The position numbers and the translations under genes are program-made. Below the pieces are notes generated by a model. The model was not told the DNA's origin. It saw only the letters and a program-made list of their open reading frames with translations, and made no database searches. Shown here piece by piece: positions 34,851-46,836 of a stretch of 64,000 nt of DNA. The first letter of the stretch is position 1, and each line of letters opens with the position of its first letter. Source of the stretch: Gigaspora margarita (taxonomy: Eukaryota > Glomeromycota > Glomeromycetes > Diversisporales > Gigasporaceae). The DNA lies in NCBI GenBank assembly GCA_009809945.1, contig WTPW01000429.1, positions 321,119 to 385,118 on the forward strand. Reading direction: 5' to 3'.

Positions 34851-35179
34851 GGGAAGTAAGAATCCTTATTGTATATGATTTAAATACAGAATTAAAGATC
34901 AATTAGATAACAATTGAATTTTAACAATTGGTAATATAAACCAAGAATACTGTGTCTATTTCAATAAAATAGTATAAAAATAACAAAAGCTTTTTTAGCA
35001 TAATAGAAGAATACACAAAAAACTCTAAAGATATAACAAAAAATTAAATGGAAGTTAATGAGTATTATTACGTGTGTCTTTACTTTCCCTGAACTTGTTA
35101 ATGTGAGTAGCCCTGCCCAGCAGAACTCTATTCTTAAGATTTGCGTTAAAAAATATAGTCTAAATAAAAAAAAAAAGAT

Positions 35180-35560
35180 GATGATGAAATATTTCCAATT
35201 CTCCTAAAGCTAGCTGATTTGGGGACATATCCAGAAGCTGAATATTATTTGAGTCTTTTGAATTTAAATAAACAAGGAATTACAAAAGGAGAAACCATCC
35301 CAAACTTAGAATATGCTAAGCAATTTAATAAATGGTTGCAACAGGCTGCTAAAACCGAATATGCTAAAGCAGAAGAATTGTGTAATAAATTATCAGATTA
35401 ATTACCAGAAAATTTTCAAGTAGATGATGTGAAAACAAAGAATTTTATAGTATCCATTTTTGAAATATTTAATATAGATTCATTTAGGGAGATCAGTCCT
35501 ATAAAAAATTATTCATTAGTTAATCAATTTAGTATTTCTTTTTGTTTCTAAATTTGTAAA
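35180..35560 (+). pseudogene. C-terminal gene remnant, possibly Sel1/TPR-like
   Basis: From about 35,200 the frame reads LKLADLGTYPEAEYYLSLLN and continues through EYAKQFNKWLQQAAKTEYAK to AEELCNKLSD and a stop (35,399-35,401). In-frame text goes on: LPENFQVDDVKTKNFIVSIF to a stop at about 35,551. The A/E-Y-Y-L and Q-A-A spacing is reminiscent of Sel1/TPR helices. The 5' part is lost. Assignment weak. Confidence 0.4.
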
Positions 35561-36867
35561 AATAGATCACAGTGATCTCTGTGATCTATTAAAAAAAATT
35601 CTTTTCTTCACAATTTATCAATGAGACAATAAGCATGACGATTTAGTAGTTTATATTTTTATCCACACCAATTGTGGGACTTTAATACTAATTTCAGGTC
35701 AAGGATTTATTGTTAAATTCGCTCTTGACAAACAAAGATTTCTATAATGCTCGTTTATAAAAGTTCTATTTAAGGTAGCAACCTTTTATTAAGACAATTT
35801 AAAAACTTCCTTGGCTGAGAAGAGAAAATTTGCCATGATGGATTTATACTTGGATTTATACTTCACAATCATTCTTTTAACACTAATTCTGGTGGTAGTA
35901 GTTATTATTATCTTTGAATATAAGCCAAAATTTATACCTTGGGGATTTGGTTCCTTATGATTATAAAATTTCTAATTAAAATGAGCAACAATCATATTTA
36001 ATTTGTAACCAATTTTTTAACAAATCTTGAATGTCTACCAATTATGAGGAACATTGTCAAATGACTTACTTTTCAACTTACTTTTCTAAATTAAATGAAC
36101 CATGTTTAATTATACAATTTTATTTTTAAGGTACTTTAGAAATTCAACTTTTCATTTTGCTAGACTTATATTTCTTGTCGTTTAATTAATACCCTCGTTT
36201 TTATTTAAAAAATATAAGGTCGTTGTCCCACGGGTCTGTGGAAAAATTTAATCAATTGAAACAAAGCTGAATATTTATAAACAATTAAATATGACAAATT
36301 TTTGTATATTAATTCGCAGTTAAAGGGCCAAAATTTCATAATAAACCCATTTCAAGATTTTCTTCATAAGTGTAAACATTATATTAGTATCAGAAAGCAA
36401 TAATTTTGATATAATAAAATATGGACTTTAGTGCTTCTTGATTTTGCATACTTATGCTGAGCTCACATGCTAATAAATTCATTAATTTTATTTCAATTGT
36501 CTACCTCTGTAAAATTCATAAATAAAAAAAAATACAATTCAATTACATATGCATTATTAATTGCTTATTGAAATTAAATTTTAGTTAATATTAACAAATT
36601 AAATAGAAATTGATTTAATATTCAGCAATGGCATTTTTTTTTTTACTGTAAGAATCTCAATAAGAAGAATTAAACAAGCAAAGTATAGTATTTAAAATAT
36701 AAACTAGCCTAGCTAGTGATTATATTAATGATTTTATGAATTAAATTTCCAAATATCTCAATTTTAAAACCAACAACTGCTACTTTTTTTTTAATGCAAT
36801 TAATTTTTTTTATTTTTTTTGAACACTCTAAATTTTTTTGGTTTTAGTTTTTGGTACGATTTATTTA
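35561..36867. other. No supported gene
   Basis: AT-rich. I see no convincing coding block, TIR pair or RNA gene. Confidence 0.4.
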
Positions 36868-37521
36868 ACAAAACAGATTAGTCTTTTCACTAAGAGTAAT
36901 TTTTTAAGGCAATACCTACCATCAACAAATCCAACACCTAAACCCTTTCCAAATACCTTGCTCTCAACCAAGATGGCAAGGTCCAAGCTGAGTACATCTG
37001 AATTGATGGCGATGGAGGCCTCCATGCTAAGACCAAAACTCTCGATCAAAAACCTAAAGACATCTCACAATTGCCAGAGTGGAATTTTGGTTCTTCTACC
37101 AATCAAGCCCCTGGTGATAATTCTGATGTTTTACTTCACCCTGTTGCTGTGGAAATAAAATCTTAGTACTTAATGAATATTATAATAATGATGGAACTCC
37201 TAATACAATGAATTACCGTCACTCTTGTGCTAAAATTATGAAAACTTATTTCAATGCTCAACCTTAGTTTGGTATTGAACAAGAATATACACTTTTTGAT
37301 ATGGAAAATAATGTTCTTGGTTGGCCTAAAGAGTGTTTTCCCAGTCCTCAGTGTCCTTATTACTATTCCATAGTGCTAACGTAGCTTTTGGACATGATAT
37401 TGTTGAAGCCCACTATCATGCCTGTCTTTATGCTAGTGTTAAAATTACTGGTGTCAATGCTGAAGTTATGCCAGGTAATTATAATTAATTATTATAAATT
37501 AATGATGTAAACACACATAAT

Positions 37522-37840
37522 ATACCGAAATAACGTGCAGGGTATAATTTCGAATTTTGGCCTAAATTAAGCCTAATTCAGGCCAAAAGTTATTTAGGTG
37601 TTTGCATTTGGACATCAAAACATTTCGGAACAAGAGCTTATGTGTTTGATTTGGACTAAGTACCTTATGTCCAATAAAAAAATATGAACATAGTCCATAA
37701 ATGTTCATGTCCATGGTTCCATATTGTCCATGCCTATATTTTGCAAACACAATGGTTCCGAATAAGGTTTCTCTGATAATATTCATTCATTTAAATTTAT
37801 CATAATTCAAAATAACGCCCCTGCACGTTATTTTGCACTA
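37522..37840. mobile_element. MITE inside the glutamine synthetase intron
   Basis: 'aaataacgtgcaggg' (37,528-37,542) is inverted as 'cccctgcacgttatttt' (37,818-37,834). The interior has further inverted words (gtttgcatttggacat / atgtccat...gcaaacac). About 320 bp. Confidence 0.7.
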
Positions 37841-37869
37841 ATATGGTATATATATTAAATAGTAATTGT

Positions 37870-38130
37870 GCTAACCTGGGCCCCGAAGGGGCTCAGGTTG
37901 TCAAATACATTAAATTCAAAGCCAGGTACTGTACGCTATTTATTGATGCGGAATCCTTTATTTTATAACAAATAAATCTCATTAGCTTAATCGAGTTTAT
38001 TTGGCGTATAATTTCTTGTTATCTGGCATGATTTGACGGATACATGGGTATCAGCAGGATAATAGCAAAAGTACATGGCCGAAGGTCTTGTGCATTGCAA
38101 TTATACTGTCGATGCTGCCAGATAACACCT
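37870..38130. repeat. Two more hairpins in the same intron
   Basis: 'cctgggccccgaaggggctcagg' (about 37,877-37,899) is a near-perfect GC-rich hairpin. 'tgttatctggca' (38,018-38,029) is inverted at 38,114-38,125 around a ~85-bp loop. Both inflate the intron. Confidence 0.6.
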
Positions 38131-38743
38131 GTTTTTTCGATCTACATTTACTATTAATAAGAAAAATAAATATAAATATATATTTTATTTTAATTATTTA
38201 TTATTTAATTTTAGGACAATGGGAATTCCAAGTTGGTCCTTGTGAAGGAATCGATATTGGTGACTATCTTTGTATGGCAAGATTTCTGCTAAAACTCGTT
38301 GCCGAAAATTTCAGTTCAGTGATCTTTTTCCATTCTAAACCTATTAAAGGTGACTGGAATGGAGCAGGTTGTCATACTAATTTTTCAATACAAGCAATGC
38401 GTGAAGAAGGCAGAATAAAAGCAATTTATAAAGCTTTTGACAAAATGTCGAAAAGGCATGCTGAACATATAGCTGTTTATGGTGAAGGTAACAACGATCA
38501 GCATCTAACAGGTCATCATGAGACTAGAATATATCTCAATTCTCCTTTGGAGTTACAAATCACAGTGCTTCAATTCGTATACCGCGTCATGTTGCTGTTG
38601 AAGCAAAAGGATACCTGGAAGATCGATGTTCTGCTTCAAATATTGATCCATATCGTATCATGCAGATTATAGTTTAATCTACTCTTTTGAAATCAAATTA
38701 ATGCAGTAACATTATTAAAATATAAATTCAGTCAAAATTATAA

Positions 38744-39137
38744 GGCCACGCAAAGTTAATTTTTCATTTTGCATTACATGGGTTTCAAAATTTCTGGTCA
38801 GTCGGTCAGATTTTTTTTTTTTTTTTTAATCTGTTATAAATTAATAGTCTTATGTTGTATTTAAGGCCACCGCAAAGTTAACTTTATGCTTTGCATAACA
38901 TGAAATCAGAAAATTGGAGTTGGTAGATGGATTTTTTCTATCGGTCCTATCGGACAATTTCAGAATTTCAGAAAGCCAAGGTCTCCATCGGGTAATGCCA
39001 GAGTAATTTCTGGAAAAAATTAAATAGCAGAATAGAATAATTGGCATAATTAGGATTTAAAAAACAAAAAAAAATTGGAAAAATTGAAAAAATGGGTCAG
39101 CGGGTAATGCAAAACGAAAAATTAACTTTGCGTGACC
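38744..39137. mobile_element. PIF/Harbinger-type MITE, 'GGCCACGC' family, copy 3
   Basis: GGCCACGCAAAGTTAATTTT on the left and its inverse ending TTTGCGTGACC on the right, with TAA (38,741-38,743) and TAA (39,138-39,140). A second left end ('aaggccaccgcaaagttaac', about 38,863) lies inside, as in copy 1, so this copy also looks doubled. Confidence 0.85.
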
Positions 39138-39352
39138 TAATGTAAATTTAGGCTAAATTTAAAAGTATAATTCCGTAACTAAAATATAATTTTACATATA
39201 AATTCAGGCAAAATTAAACATAATTTTAATCAATTTAAGTATAATAACAGAAGGCGAAAATTTAATTAAAAAATAGACTGTCATAATTAAAGCAAGAATC
39301 AGTATATTTTAATAAAAATGTGATTATGTAGAGTTTTTTAATAATCATTTAT

Positions 39353-40395
39353 CAGTATACTGAGATGTCACACTATATTATACCCTAAATTTTTTATTAT
39401 ATAAATTTATATTAAAAACATATAAAATTACTATATAACTTTAAAGCTATGATTCTTTTGGGTTTTACAACCAATTATTTTCAAATTTTGGGATTAAGTA
39501 TATCAAGAATAGTAGAATAAAATCACTTAGAACAGTTTTTTAAATTCCTATAAAAATTGAAGATTTTACTAATAAAATTTTATGAAAAAGAAAAATTTGT
39601 TAAATCTAAAACTATAATTATATGTAAAATTTTATGCTAAACAAAGTTTACTTAGATGACAAAATTGGTTGTCTTAATAAANAAAAANNTTTNNNNNNNC
39701 TAAAGCTAAAAATTTCAAAATTTCTATATACAACTTTTTTTTTTGTTAAAAAAATCTAGTTTGGGCTTGTAAATAAAATTGTTCAGCATGAAATTTTATG
39801 ACAATAATAAAGGGTAGAATTCAATTTTTTAAACATTTTACTAAGTAAAAAATTGAATCAAAGTTTTTCGCAAAAAAAAAAATTTTTTTACAAAAACTTT
39901 GATTCAATTTTTTACTTAGTAAAATGTTTAAAAAATTGAATTCTACCTTTATTATTGTCATAAAATTTCATGCTGAACAATTTTACTTACAAGCCCAAAC
40001 TAGATTTTCTTAACAAAAGAAAAAGTTTTATATAGAAATTTTGAAATTTTTAGCTTTAGTATATAGCAAACTTTTTTTTTATTAAGACAACCAATTTTGT
40101 CATCTAAGTAAACTTTGTTTAGCATAAAATTTTACATATAATTATAGTTTCAAATTGAACAAAATTTTCTTTTTTATAAAATTTTATTAGTAAAATCTTC
40201 AATTTTTATAGGAATTTAAAAAACTGTTCTAAGTGATTTTATTCTACTATTCTTGATATACTTAATCCCAAAATTTGAAAATAATTGGTTGTAAAACTCA
40301 AAAGAATCATGGCTTTAAAGTTATATAGTAATTTTATATATATTTAATATAAATTTATATAGTAAAAAATTTAGGTGTGACATCTCGATAGACTG
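39353..40395. mobile_element. Foldback element FB-A, ~1,043 bp near-perfect palindrome
   Basis: The tips CAGTATACTGAGATGTCACAC and the inverse of GTGTGACATCTCGATAGACTG match, and the two ~520-bp arms are complementary almost throughout, centred near 39,880. Examples: 'ccaattattttcaaattttg' / 'caaaatttgaaaataattgg' and 'gttcagcatgaaattttatg' / 'cataaaatttcatgctgaac'. No ORF. A sister element of the same length is at 46,837-47,880. Confidence 0.85.
39682..39699. other. Unresolved bases in the left palindrome arm
   Basis: A cluster of N bases falls in the arm of FB-A. The opposite arm (about 40,060-40,085) reads through the matching place, so this is an assembly or sequencing problem typical of hairpins. 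Confidence 0.8.
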
Positions 40396-40518
40396 TTATG
40401 TTTTAATAAAAGAAAACGCAGGATTGAAACAATGAAAAAGACCATGCAGTAACCCTTTATGGTGATTCACATCTCAGAGGATCAAATTTGAACATAAAGG
40501 TTACATTATCAAATAGTA

Positions 40519-41535
40519 CCGTATATTCCCGAAAATAAGCTACTCCGAAAATAAGCAACCCCCTGATTTTTTTCAAAAATCTCAAAAAACGCGTTAGCAG
40601 TTGCTACTGTTATCCTATATCTACTTCTTTTAAGATAGTAGGTAACTAGAGCGATCTTAGACAGTGATCACTTTGTGTAACCTCACTTGTTACTGTGATA
40701 TATCTAAGTCGAGAGGCGTTTTTTAATAAAACTTAACAAAGAAGATTTTTGGCAATTTGCAATTATGAAAGAGGCAACAATTAAAAGTATATGAAGATAC
40801 TAGTAACTGTTTAATTTATGTAGTAAATAAATGTTTTATTTATTGAAAGAGTATGAAGACTCGATGTTGAACTTGGGGTCCACGTCTGCTGCTTTTATAC
40901 ATTTTGATTTTTTACAAATGTAACAGACTACATCTACTACATGTGTAATATATGCTATATCTACTACTAATAAAATATATAGTATAAATAGTATAAATAA
41001 AATATATGTAATAAATGATATATGTTGAATAAATAAAATATATAGAATATATGCTATAAATATGACATATTTTACATGAGCTACATGTAACGAATCTGTC
41101 CGCAGTAATCGCTTAACCAATCAGATTGCAGATCACATGATTGATCAATTATTGGTTCCGATCTTGTCATCCAGTGGTCGTACAGGGTTGATCTATAGCT
41201 CGTTAGAATCGTCTCAGTGAGCTGATTCGAATGGTAGTAGTTTCATTTATTTTGGATCGGTGGATCAAGAGTTATAATCGATTTTGTGATTTCTATAGGT
41301 CAACACTACATATAAAAGTCTAAATATTACTAAGTAAACTCAAAAGTGCCATTAAGTAAACTTGTTCAGGACACAAAAATACACTTACAGTAAAAATTTC
41401 ATAGCATTTGGATAACTTTTTATTAGTACGTTTTTCAATTTTTCAAAAAATTCAACAATTCGAAAATAAGCAACCCCCCGTTTTTTCGTGTAATTTTTGC
41501 CCCAAAAAAGGTTGCTTATTTTCGGGAATATACGG
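40519..41535. mobile_element. Tc1/mariner-type non-autonomous element, ~1.0 kb
   Basis: CCGTATATTCCCGAAAATAA on the left is inverted at the right (TTATTTTCGGGAATATACGG), with TA at 40,517-40,518 and 41,536-41,537. 'gaaaataagcaacccccc' follows both ends. The interior has a TAT-rich simple repeat (about 40,920-41,075), which makes a 94-aa minus ORF by chance. It also has 'ccattcgaat'-type words shared with 56,220-56,470. Confidence 0.85.
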
Positions 41536-41539
41536 TATG

Positions 41540-42850
41540 TACCTGCGATGAGTTGTTAAACTTGTTGACATAGAATTATCAAATAGGTGGGCTGAGTCAA
41601 TAAAAATCAAGCAAATTTTTTTTAAAAAATATTTTGTATGATATCTTTAATTTTTTAAAAAACTTAGAAAGTTTCAAAAAGAAAATTACTATTAAATCCT
41701 TCATAATTTATTTAATGGGAACAAAATTATATAATAAAAGAACTGCTAGTAAAAATTTTTGTGAATTTTTTTTTAAATCCATATCCTGTTGACTTTAAAA
41801 TTAAAGAAATTATATTAAAAACATTGTAGTTAATGTTAACCCAAAGCTATCAATAAACCTAATAAAGGAATATAAATAGAAATTAAATGTTCCTCTTTTA
41901 TTTAATTATTTGAATTTAGAATAAAAACTTTTCATTCAAAATACCATTTAATTAATCAGTTTTTCTATTCTTTTCTTTTATTTAGGTTTTTGGTAATTTT
42001 TTTTTAAATATTATTCTATTTTTAATTTTATCAAAACTTTAAACAAGCTCAATTAGTAAATTGAAAGACTTTAATTAATGTTAATTAAATTATATTTCAT
42101 TAAATTCTAATTGTTAAATAATTGGAATTAAGAGTTCAAGATGTTATCACTTTTTGAAAATTTTAAAAAGTAAAACATTAATTCAAGCCAATACTGAAAC
42201 AAAACAACCGAAACAAACAATACTACAATAGGTGGTGGTGTGCCAGTTGAAGTCTTCAAAAATTATATGCAATTTTCTATATGATATTTTTAACTATAAA
42301 ATTGGTTTATTTGATGACCAGTTTTTTTGTGTTAAATGGATTATACATTGTTTCTTATTTGAGATAATTTGTGTTCAGGGCTTGCAAATGTTTTCAATAC
42401 AATGCAGACTGGTGTTTTCAAAGTGAAAACATCCATTTCATGACATAATTTTGAAATTGTTAACTTATATTATGTAAAATTTAAGACAAAATATAAATAA
42501 TTGTATTATAGGTTAAGTTAAAAATTCAATACATTCAAAGAGCATAATACTGACAAAATTAACATGACTTAGTTATAATGCTTGTCTGTGGTAAAATCCT
42601 TAGAGAAGGTCATATGTTAGTTGTGAATAGTAATTTTATAGAATTAATTATTTAACAAAATTTAAATTTAGTTTAATATGAAAATTATATAAATTCGATT
42701 CTTTATAGAAGCAATTGTTTTTTAATTCTGTATATTAAATCATCAATTAAATACAATAAAATGAGAAACAAATTTAAGGGCTTATTCTCAAACTTTGTTT
42801 AAATGTTGTAAGATAATTAAACCATTTGTTCTGTAATACTTACAGACAAG
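41540..42850. other. AT-rich DNA without a supported gene
   Basis: I see no TIR pair or domain. A 64-aa ORF (42,232-42,426) lacks support. This may be the upstream part of the remnant at 43,044. Confidence 0.4.
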
Positions 42851-42854
42851 AATA

Positions 42855-43040
42855 CAGTCAACTCTGGATATAATGAACATCTATATAACAAACTCTGAAT
42901 ATAATGAACTCAAAATTTTAAAATTTTTATAATAGTTCAGTATAAAAAGTGCAATGGGTCCTTAAGAAAACATAGTAATTTTTTATAGTAAACTTCTTTT
43001 TTTGCCAGACCCAAGGGTTCAATATAGAAAGAGTCGACTG
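42855..43040. mobile_element. pogo-type MITE (TA target site)
   Basis: CAGTCAACTCTGGATATAAT on the left is inverted at the right (AATATAGAAAGAGTCGACTG), with TA at both ends. 'ataatgaac' / 'gttcaatat' are the inner TIR words. About 186 bp. Confidence 0.75.
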
Positions 43041-43043
43041 TAC

Positions 43044-43594
43044 TATGATTCAAAGTCTTGTAGCATAATGAGTAATAACTCTTATGTTCTTAATAAATCA
43101 AGTCAATTTGTCAAAAAAAAAGAAAGGATCGATATATATGTTTTTAATTTATTGAATAAAAATTGTTTTCATGTTGACCTAGGCCCTAGCACCCCTTTTT
43201 ATTCTTTTGTTAAAGTTTATTGACAAGAATTTTTTTATTATGTTGTCATCTGGAAAAAATCATCTTTTATTATTGAAGATTTTCACACAATTAATAATTT
43301 ATTAACTTTTTTCAAAGAAGATAATAACATAACACTCACCTGTAATTCTAATTTAGAAAATACTATTAATGAAAATTTTAATGAATTTGCAAAACATCAG
43401 ATTTCTTTAGATTTTTAGATAAATCATGAAAATACAATTATTGATTTTTTTAAAGAAAAATTTTATATTTACTATATAAATGTGAGATATGGTAATCAAG
43501 ATCATTGGAATTTGTAAGATTTATAAAAACAAAATTTAGGGATATTACATTCATTGATGATTATTATGAAATGTGGCTTGACATTAAAAATTAA
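43044..43594 (+). pseudogene. Decayed gene remnant, family not recognised
   Basis: A coding-like frame from about 43,066 reads MSNNSYVLNKSSQFVKKKER and runs to LGPSTPFYSFVKVY* (stop 43,221-43,223). It continues in frame as QEFFYYVVIWKKSSFIIEDF, ENTINENFNEFAKHQISLDF* and HENTIIDFFKEKFYIYYIN, with later stops. The stops are single codons in one frame, so decay is recent. No domain recognised. Confidence 0.5.
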
Positions 43595-43998
43595 ATTATT
43601 TTGTAACTTAGTATAAAAAAAATATTAAAATTGCAATGTAAAGATATTTATGTTTATATTTTTAAAAAAAATTACTTAATAAAGAGAGAAAAAAGATTTC
43701 ACACAATATTGTAGTAACTACATACTTTTGTTTCATTTTCATAGCATTAGAGATTAATTTATTCCATGAGCCAAGCCATGTGATTACTAGTGTTGCAAAA
43801 GTTCTTTTATTCTTGGTTTTTGAATAATATTTGTATAAGGTAACTGCACAATGCATCATGTGAAACCAGGGATATAAATTTATGAATTAACTCAATTAGA
43901 TAATATGGGCATGGTGCAAAATAACTAAAACATCCAAACTAGTGTTACAGAGACCTTGGGCCGACCTTGATTAAAGATATTCAATTTTCAGGTTGAAT

Positions 43999-44260
43999 AT
44001 ATGGGCTAGGTGCTAGAAAAAGGAACAAAATTGACAAAACAAAAGATCTTCAAAAAATCAATTTTTGTATTGCAAATCTTATAATAAATTATAAGAAAAT
44101 GCAAACTTTAAAGAGCTATAATGCAAAATTTTATTAATACAACTACTTTTGTATCTTAAATGAAAAATAATTCTAATCTTATTTTAAATTGATTTATACA
44201 AAAAAATTGCTTTTGAAAAAATTGTCATTTTCATTCCTTTTTCCAGCACCTAACCCATAT
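43999..44260. mobile_element. MITE, ~262 bp, ATATGGG ends
   Basis: ATATGGGCTAGGTGCTAGAA plus AAAGGAA is inverted as TTCCTTTTTCCAGCACCTAA plus CCCATAT. The TIRs are about 35 bp. The interior 'actttaaagagctataatgc' recurs at 34,750-34,780. Confidence 0.75.
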
Positions 44261-44882
44261 TAACTATGCATACATATAGTATGCTGCATGCATGCATATT
44301 ATATGCATTATAGCTAATTTTGGTCTGAAGTTAGACATTATAACCATTTTTTCATTCATATTTCTGTGGGAAATTATGAATTCTGAATAATTAGAGAAAT
44401 GGATTCTAATATTTACTATTCAATCTCTGATTTCTATGTGTATATAGAAATCATCGTTCACACTTTTTGAAAAGATGTAAACCAAAATATTTCTGCACCG
44501 AATATAAATAAAAAAAAACTTAGCAACAAAAATTTATCAAAAAAACTCAAACAACTAAAAAAACTCATATTTATATTCGTCTTATTCCTTTATGCATTTC
44601 TATTTGCCAAAGAAAATATAACCATACATTAGCCTGGATCAGTCTGTATCACTAATCCAAACTTGCTACTTATATATTATTTCGCAAATTAATACTTGCA
44701 CATAAGATTTACCTAGTTAATTATTATTTTACGAAATTTACAATATTTGCTGAATAGTAAAAATTTTTAGAAACATCACAATTTCAATTACATTCCTATA
44801 TTAATAATCAGCTAGATAATATTTGATTGATTCAATTAGCTACAATTAATAAGTTTAATAGATAAGATTTGATTTAATATAG

Positions 44883-45646
44883 TAGTGGTCATACCCTAAG
44901 ATATGATAACTGGCTAACCACTGGTTACCTGGATAATTAGGTTATAAAATTGGTTAACGGATTAATATTTAAGATATAAACATATATAAGTGATGCCAAG
45001 GAAATACAAGGTTTCAATTATATAAAACCTATATAATTGAAGTCTAATTTTCCCTTTGCATCATTCATATGATATTTATATCAGATATATTAATCATGAG
45101 ATAGATAAGAATAATTTCCAAATAAAAAAAATGCAACTAGTTTCATTTACTCAATCTGCTCAACAAATGTAAATATTTCTTGCTTCACTAACAATTATTC
45201 TGCTAATTGCCCATTTAGCTGACATTAGGGTTTTGCTTGACATGATGTCGCTATCTGTAAAATAATTGTTGGCGAAGTAAGAGAAACTGCTAATTACAGT
45301 GTGATTGAAATTCTCCTTATAAGACCACCTGACAAATACCCTGAATTAGATTCTATTGTATAAAAAATTAAATGTATATTGTTATTCATAATGTAATCAT
45401 ATAAAATAATACAAATACAAAAGGCAAAATGCTTTTGTAGAAGCTTATATCTAATTTTATAATTTAATAAATAAATTAAAAGTTCAGGTAATTGTTATAA
45501 AAAACTACACAATTGCGCATTTTTTTATAAAGGTTATATCTGGATATAACTGTTACTATCTTACTTTGATAGGGTATAAAACCAGATATTAAATTTTATT
45601 AAAGGTTTAACCTTTCAGGTTAAATGTTAATTGGGTATGACCACTA
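44883..45646. mobile_element. TIR element ~764 bp with TAGTGGTCATACCC ends
   Basis: TAGTGGTCATACCC at the left is inverted as GGGTATGACCACTA at the right. The target duplication is unclear (AATA-rich flanks). Inside, 45,130-45,370 has weak coding texture (HDVAICKIIVGEVRETANYS, ILLIRPPDKYPELDSIV) that could be a captured or interrupted gene piece. Confidence 0.65.
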
Positions 45647-45649
45647 AAT

Positions 45650-46130
45650 AGTAGAGATTGAAACCACTTAAAATCATCTAACTGTTTGACTGTTTATCTG
45701 TGTTAACCATTTAATCCAGTTGGCACTAATATAAATTTGACTAACATAATTCAGCCAGAAACTATAGAACAGTTTTTTATGCAGTCCATTTTCAGGATAC
45801 TAAACCAGTTCAATTTTATTAAATAAACGAATTAGTTCTGATAATAATATATTTTAATTTATAATTGATTTCAAATCTGGTTAAACCAAGCTAGTGTTTG
45901 GATTTGCTAGATTTTTTATCTGGATTATCTGGATAAGATAGTAACGGATAATGATTTTGTTCAACAGATAATTTATCCAGATAATTACTTTAATTTCAGA
46001 TAATTATCTATAGATAATCCATATTAATGTATATGGTAAATAGTGAAATAGTGAAATTGATTAAATGTTAAAATATTTATTTATTATGGTTATTATCTAA
46101 TATATGCATTTTTAATTCATCAATAAATGT
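45650..46130. repeat. Dispersed repeat blocks
   Basis: Positions 45,690-45,790 resemble 15,470-15,620. Positions 45,905-46,025 consist of 'atctggataatt' / 'cagataattatcta' words also found at 26,200-26,350 and 47,960-48,050. Confidence 0.55.
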
Positions 46131-46132
46131 GG

Positions 46133-46364
46133 CAGATCATAATGAAATCAGATCATAATGAAATTGAACTTATTTTATGACCGATTTTTAAATTTTTTTT
46201 GGGCCTTTTTTGTTAGGGTTTTTTTTATAGTTAAGTTAGGATTTAGGGTTAGGGTTATTTGAAAAAGAGTATAGGTGGATTTTAGTAGGGCTTATATTTT
46301 TAAATTGAACCCCTGTATTTCATTATGATCTGATTTCATTATGATCTGATTTCATTATGATCTG
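46133..46364. mobile_element. MITE whose TIRs are tandem repeats, with TTAGGG interior
   Basis: The left end has two copies of CAGATCATAATGAAAT. The right end has three inverted copies of the same word. The interior has 'ttagggttagggtt' and the 'gtataggtggattttagtag' block seen at 1-60 and 30,496. 232 bp. Confidence 0.75.
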
Positions 46365-46836
46365 TGACAATAAATGTATGTTCATCCATTTCAATTACTA
46401 TTCCATTTTGGCAATGATATTATAACCATTCCATTTATATAGTTCATGACAGGTGATTTTTGATAATAATTGAACACTTTCTTTCCAAATTGATTCCACT
46501 TTGAATCTCGTATATATATATTTTATTTATTTCTATAATAATAATATATATTTTTTATATATATTATTATAAAATTATCATCAGTCATAAGTGTCCTGTA
46601 TATTTTTACCAATCATTTTGTTCATGTGATAAGAAAATGTATACTTTTTTTAATTGTTGCTGTTTTCAAATTACAGGTTGTGAGAATATTTATACATACG
46701 ATATACGAACTATAAATATTTAATTGCTTGCTAGAAAGCATGAGTGTTTATATGAATCTAACCTTTTAAAGGTATATGTTCGTGAATATTTGATATGTAT
46801 TAGCATACTATGATTGATGCTGCTAAATTTAGTTAA
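46365..46836. other. AT-rich stretch without a gene
   Basis: A TA-rich simple-sequence patch (about 46,505-46,575) and nothing else. Confidence 0.45.

Larger units (their letters stand above)
36868..38677 (+). pseudogene. GLN1: Glutamine synthetase, decayed, one intron
   Basis: The eukaryotic GS order is readable. QYL and PFPK lead to the first exon; AEYIWIDGDGG-like text is frameshifted near 36,985. Then [18 protein letters not shown] (about 37,082-37,126), [20 protein letters not shown] (about 37,270-37,330), [13 protein letters not shown] and GVNAEVMPG (to 37,474). An intron with GT-AG ends spans 37,475-38,214. Exon 2 reads QWEFQVGPCEGIDIGDY, KPIKGDWNGAGCHTNFS and HAEHIAVYGEGN. A frameshift near 38,535 then passes to SIRIPRHVAVEAKGYLEDR and SASNIDPYR, to a stop at 38,677. 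The Glu and substrate-binding motifs of GS are visible, but frameshifts and stops (e.g. TAG for Trp in QP*FGIEQ) mark a dead copy. GS condenses glutamate and ammonium; a working copy must lie elsewhere. Confidence 0.85.

Noticed and set aside
40836..41120. 94-aa minus-strand ORF (Tyr/Ile-rich)
   Set aside because: It is a translation of a TAT-type simple repeat inside a non-autonomous transposon.
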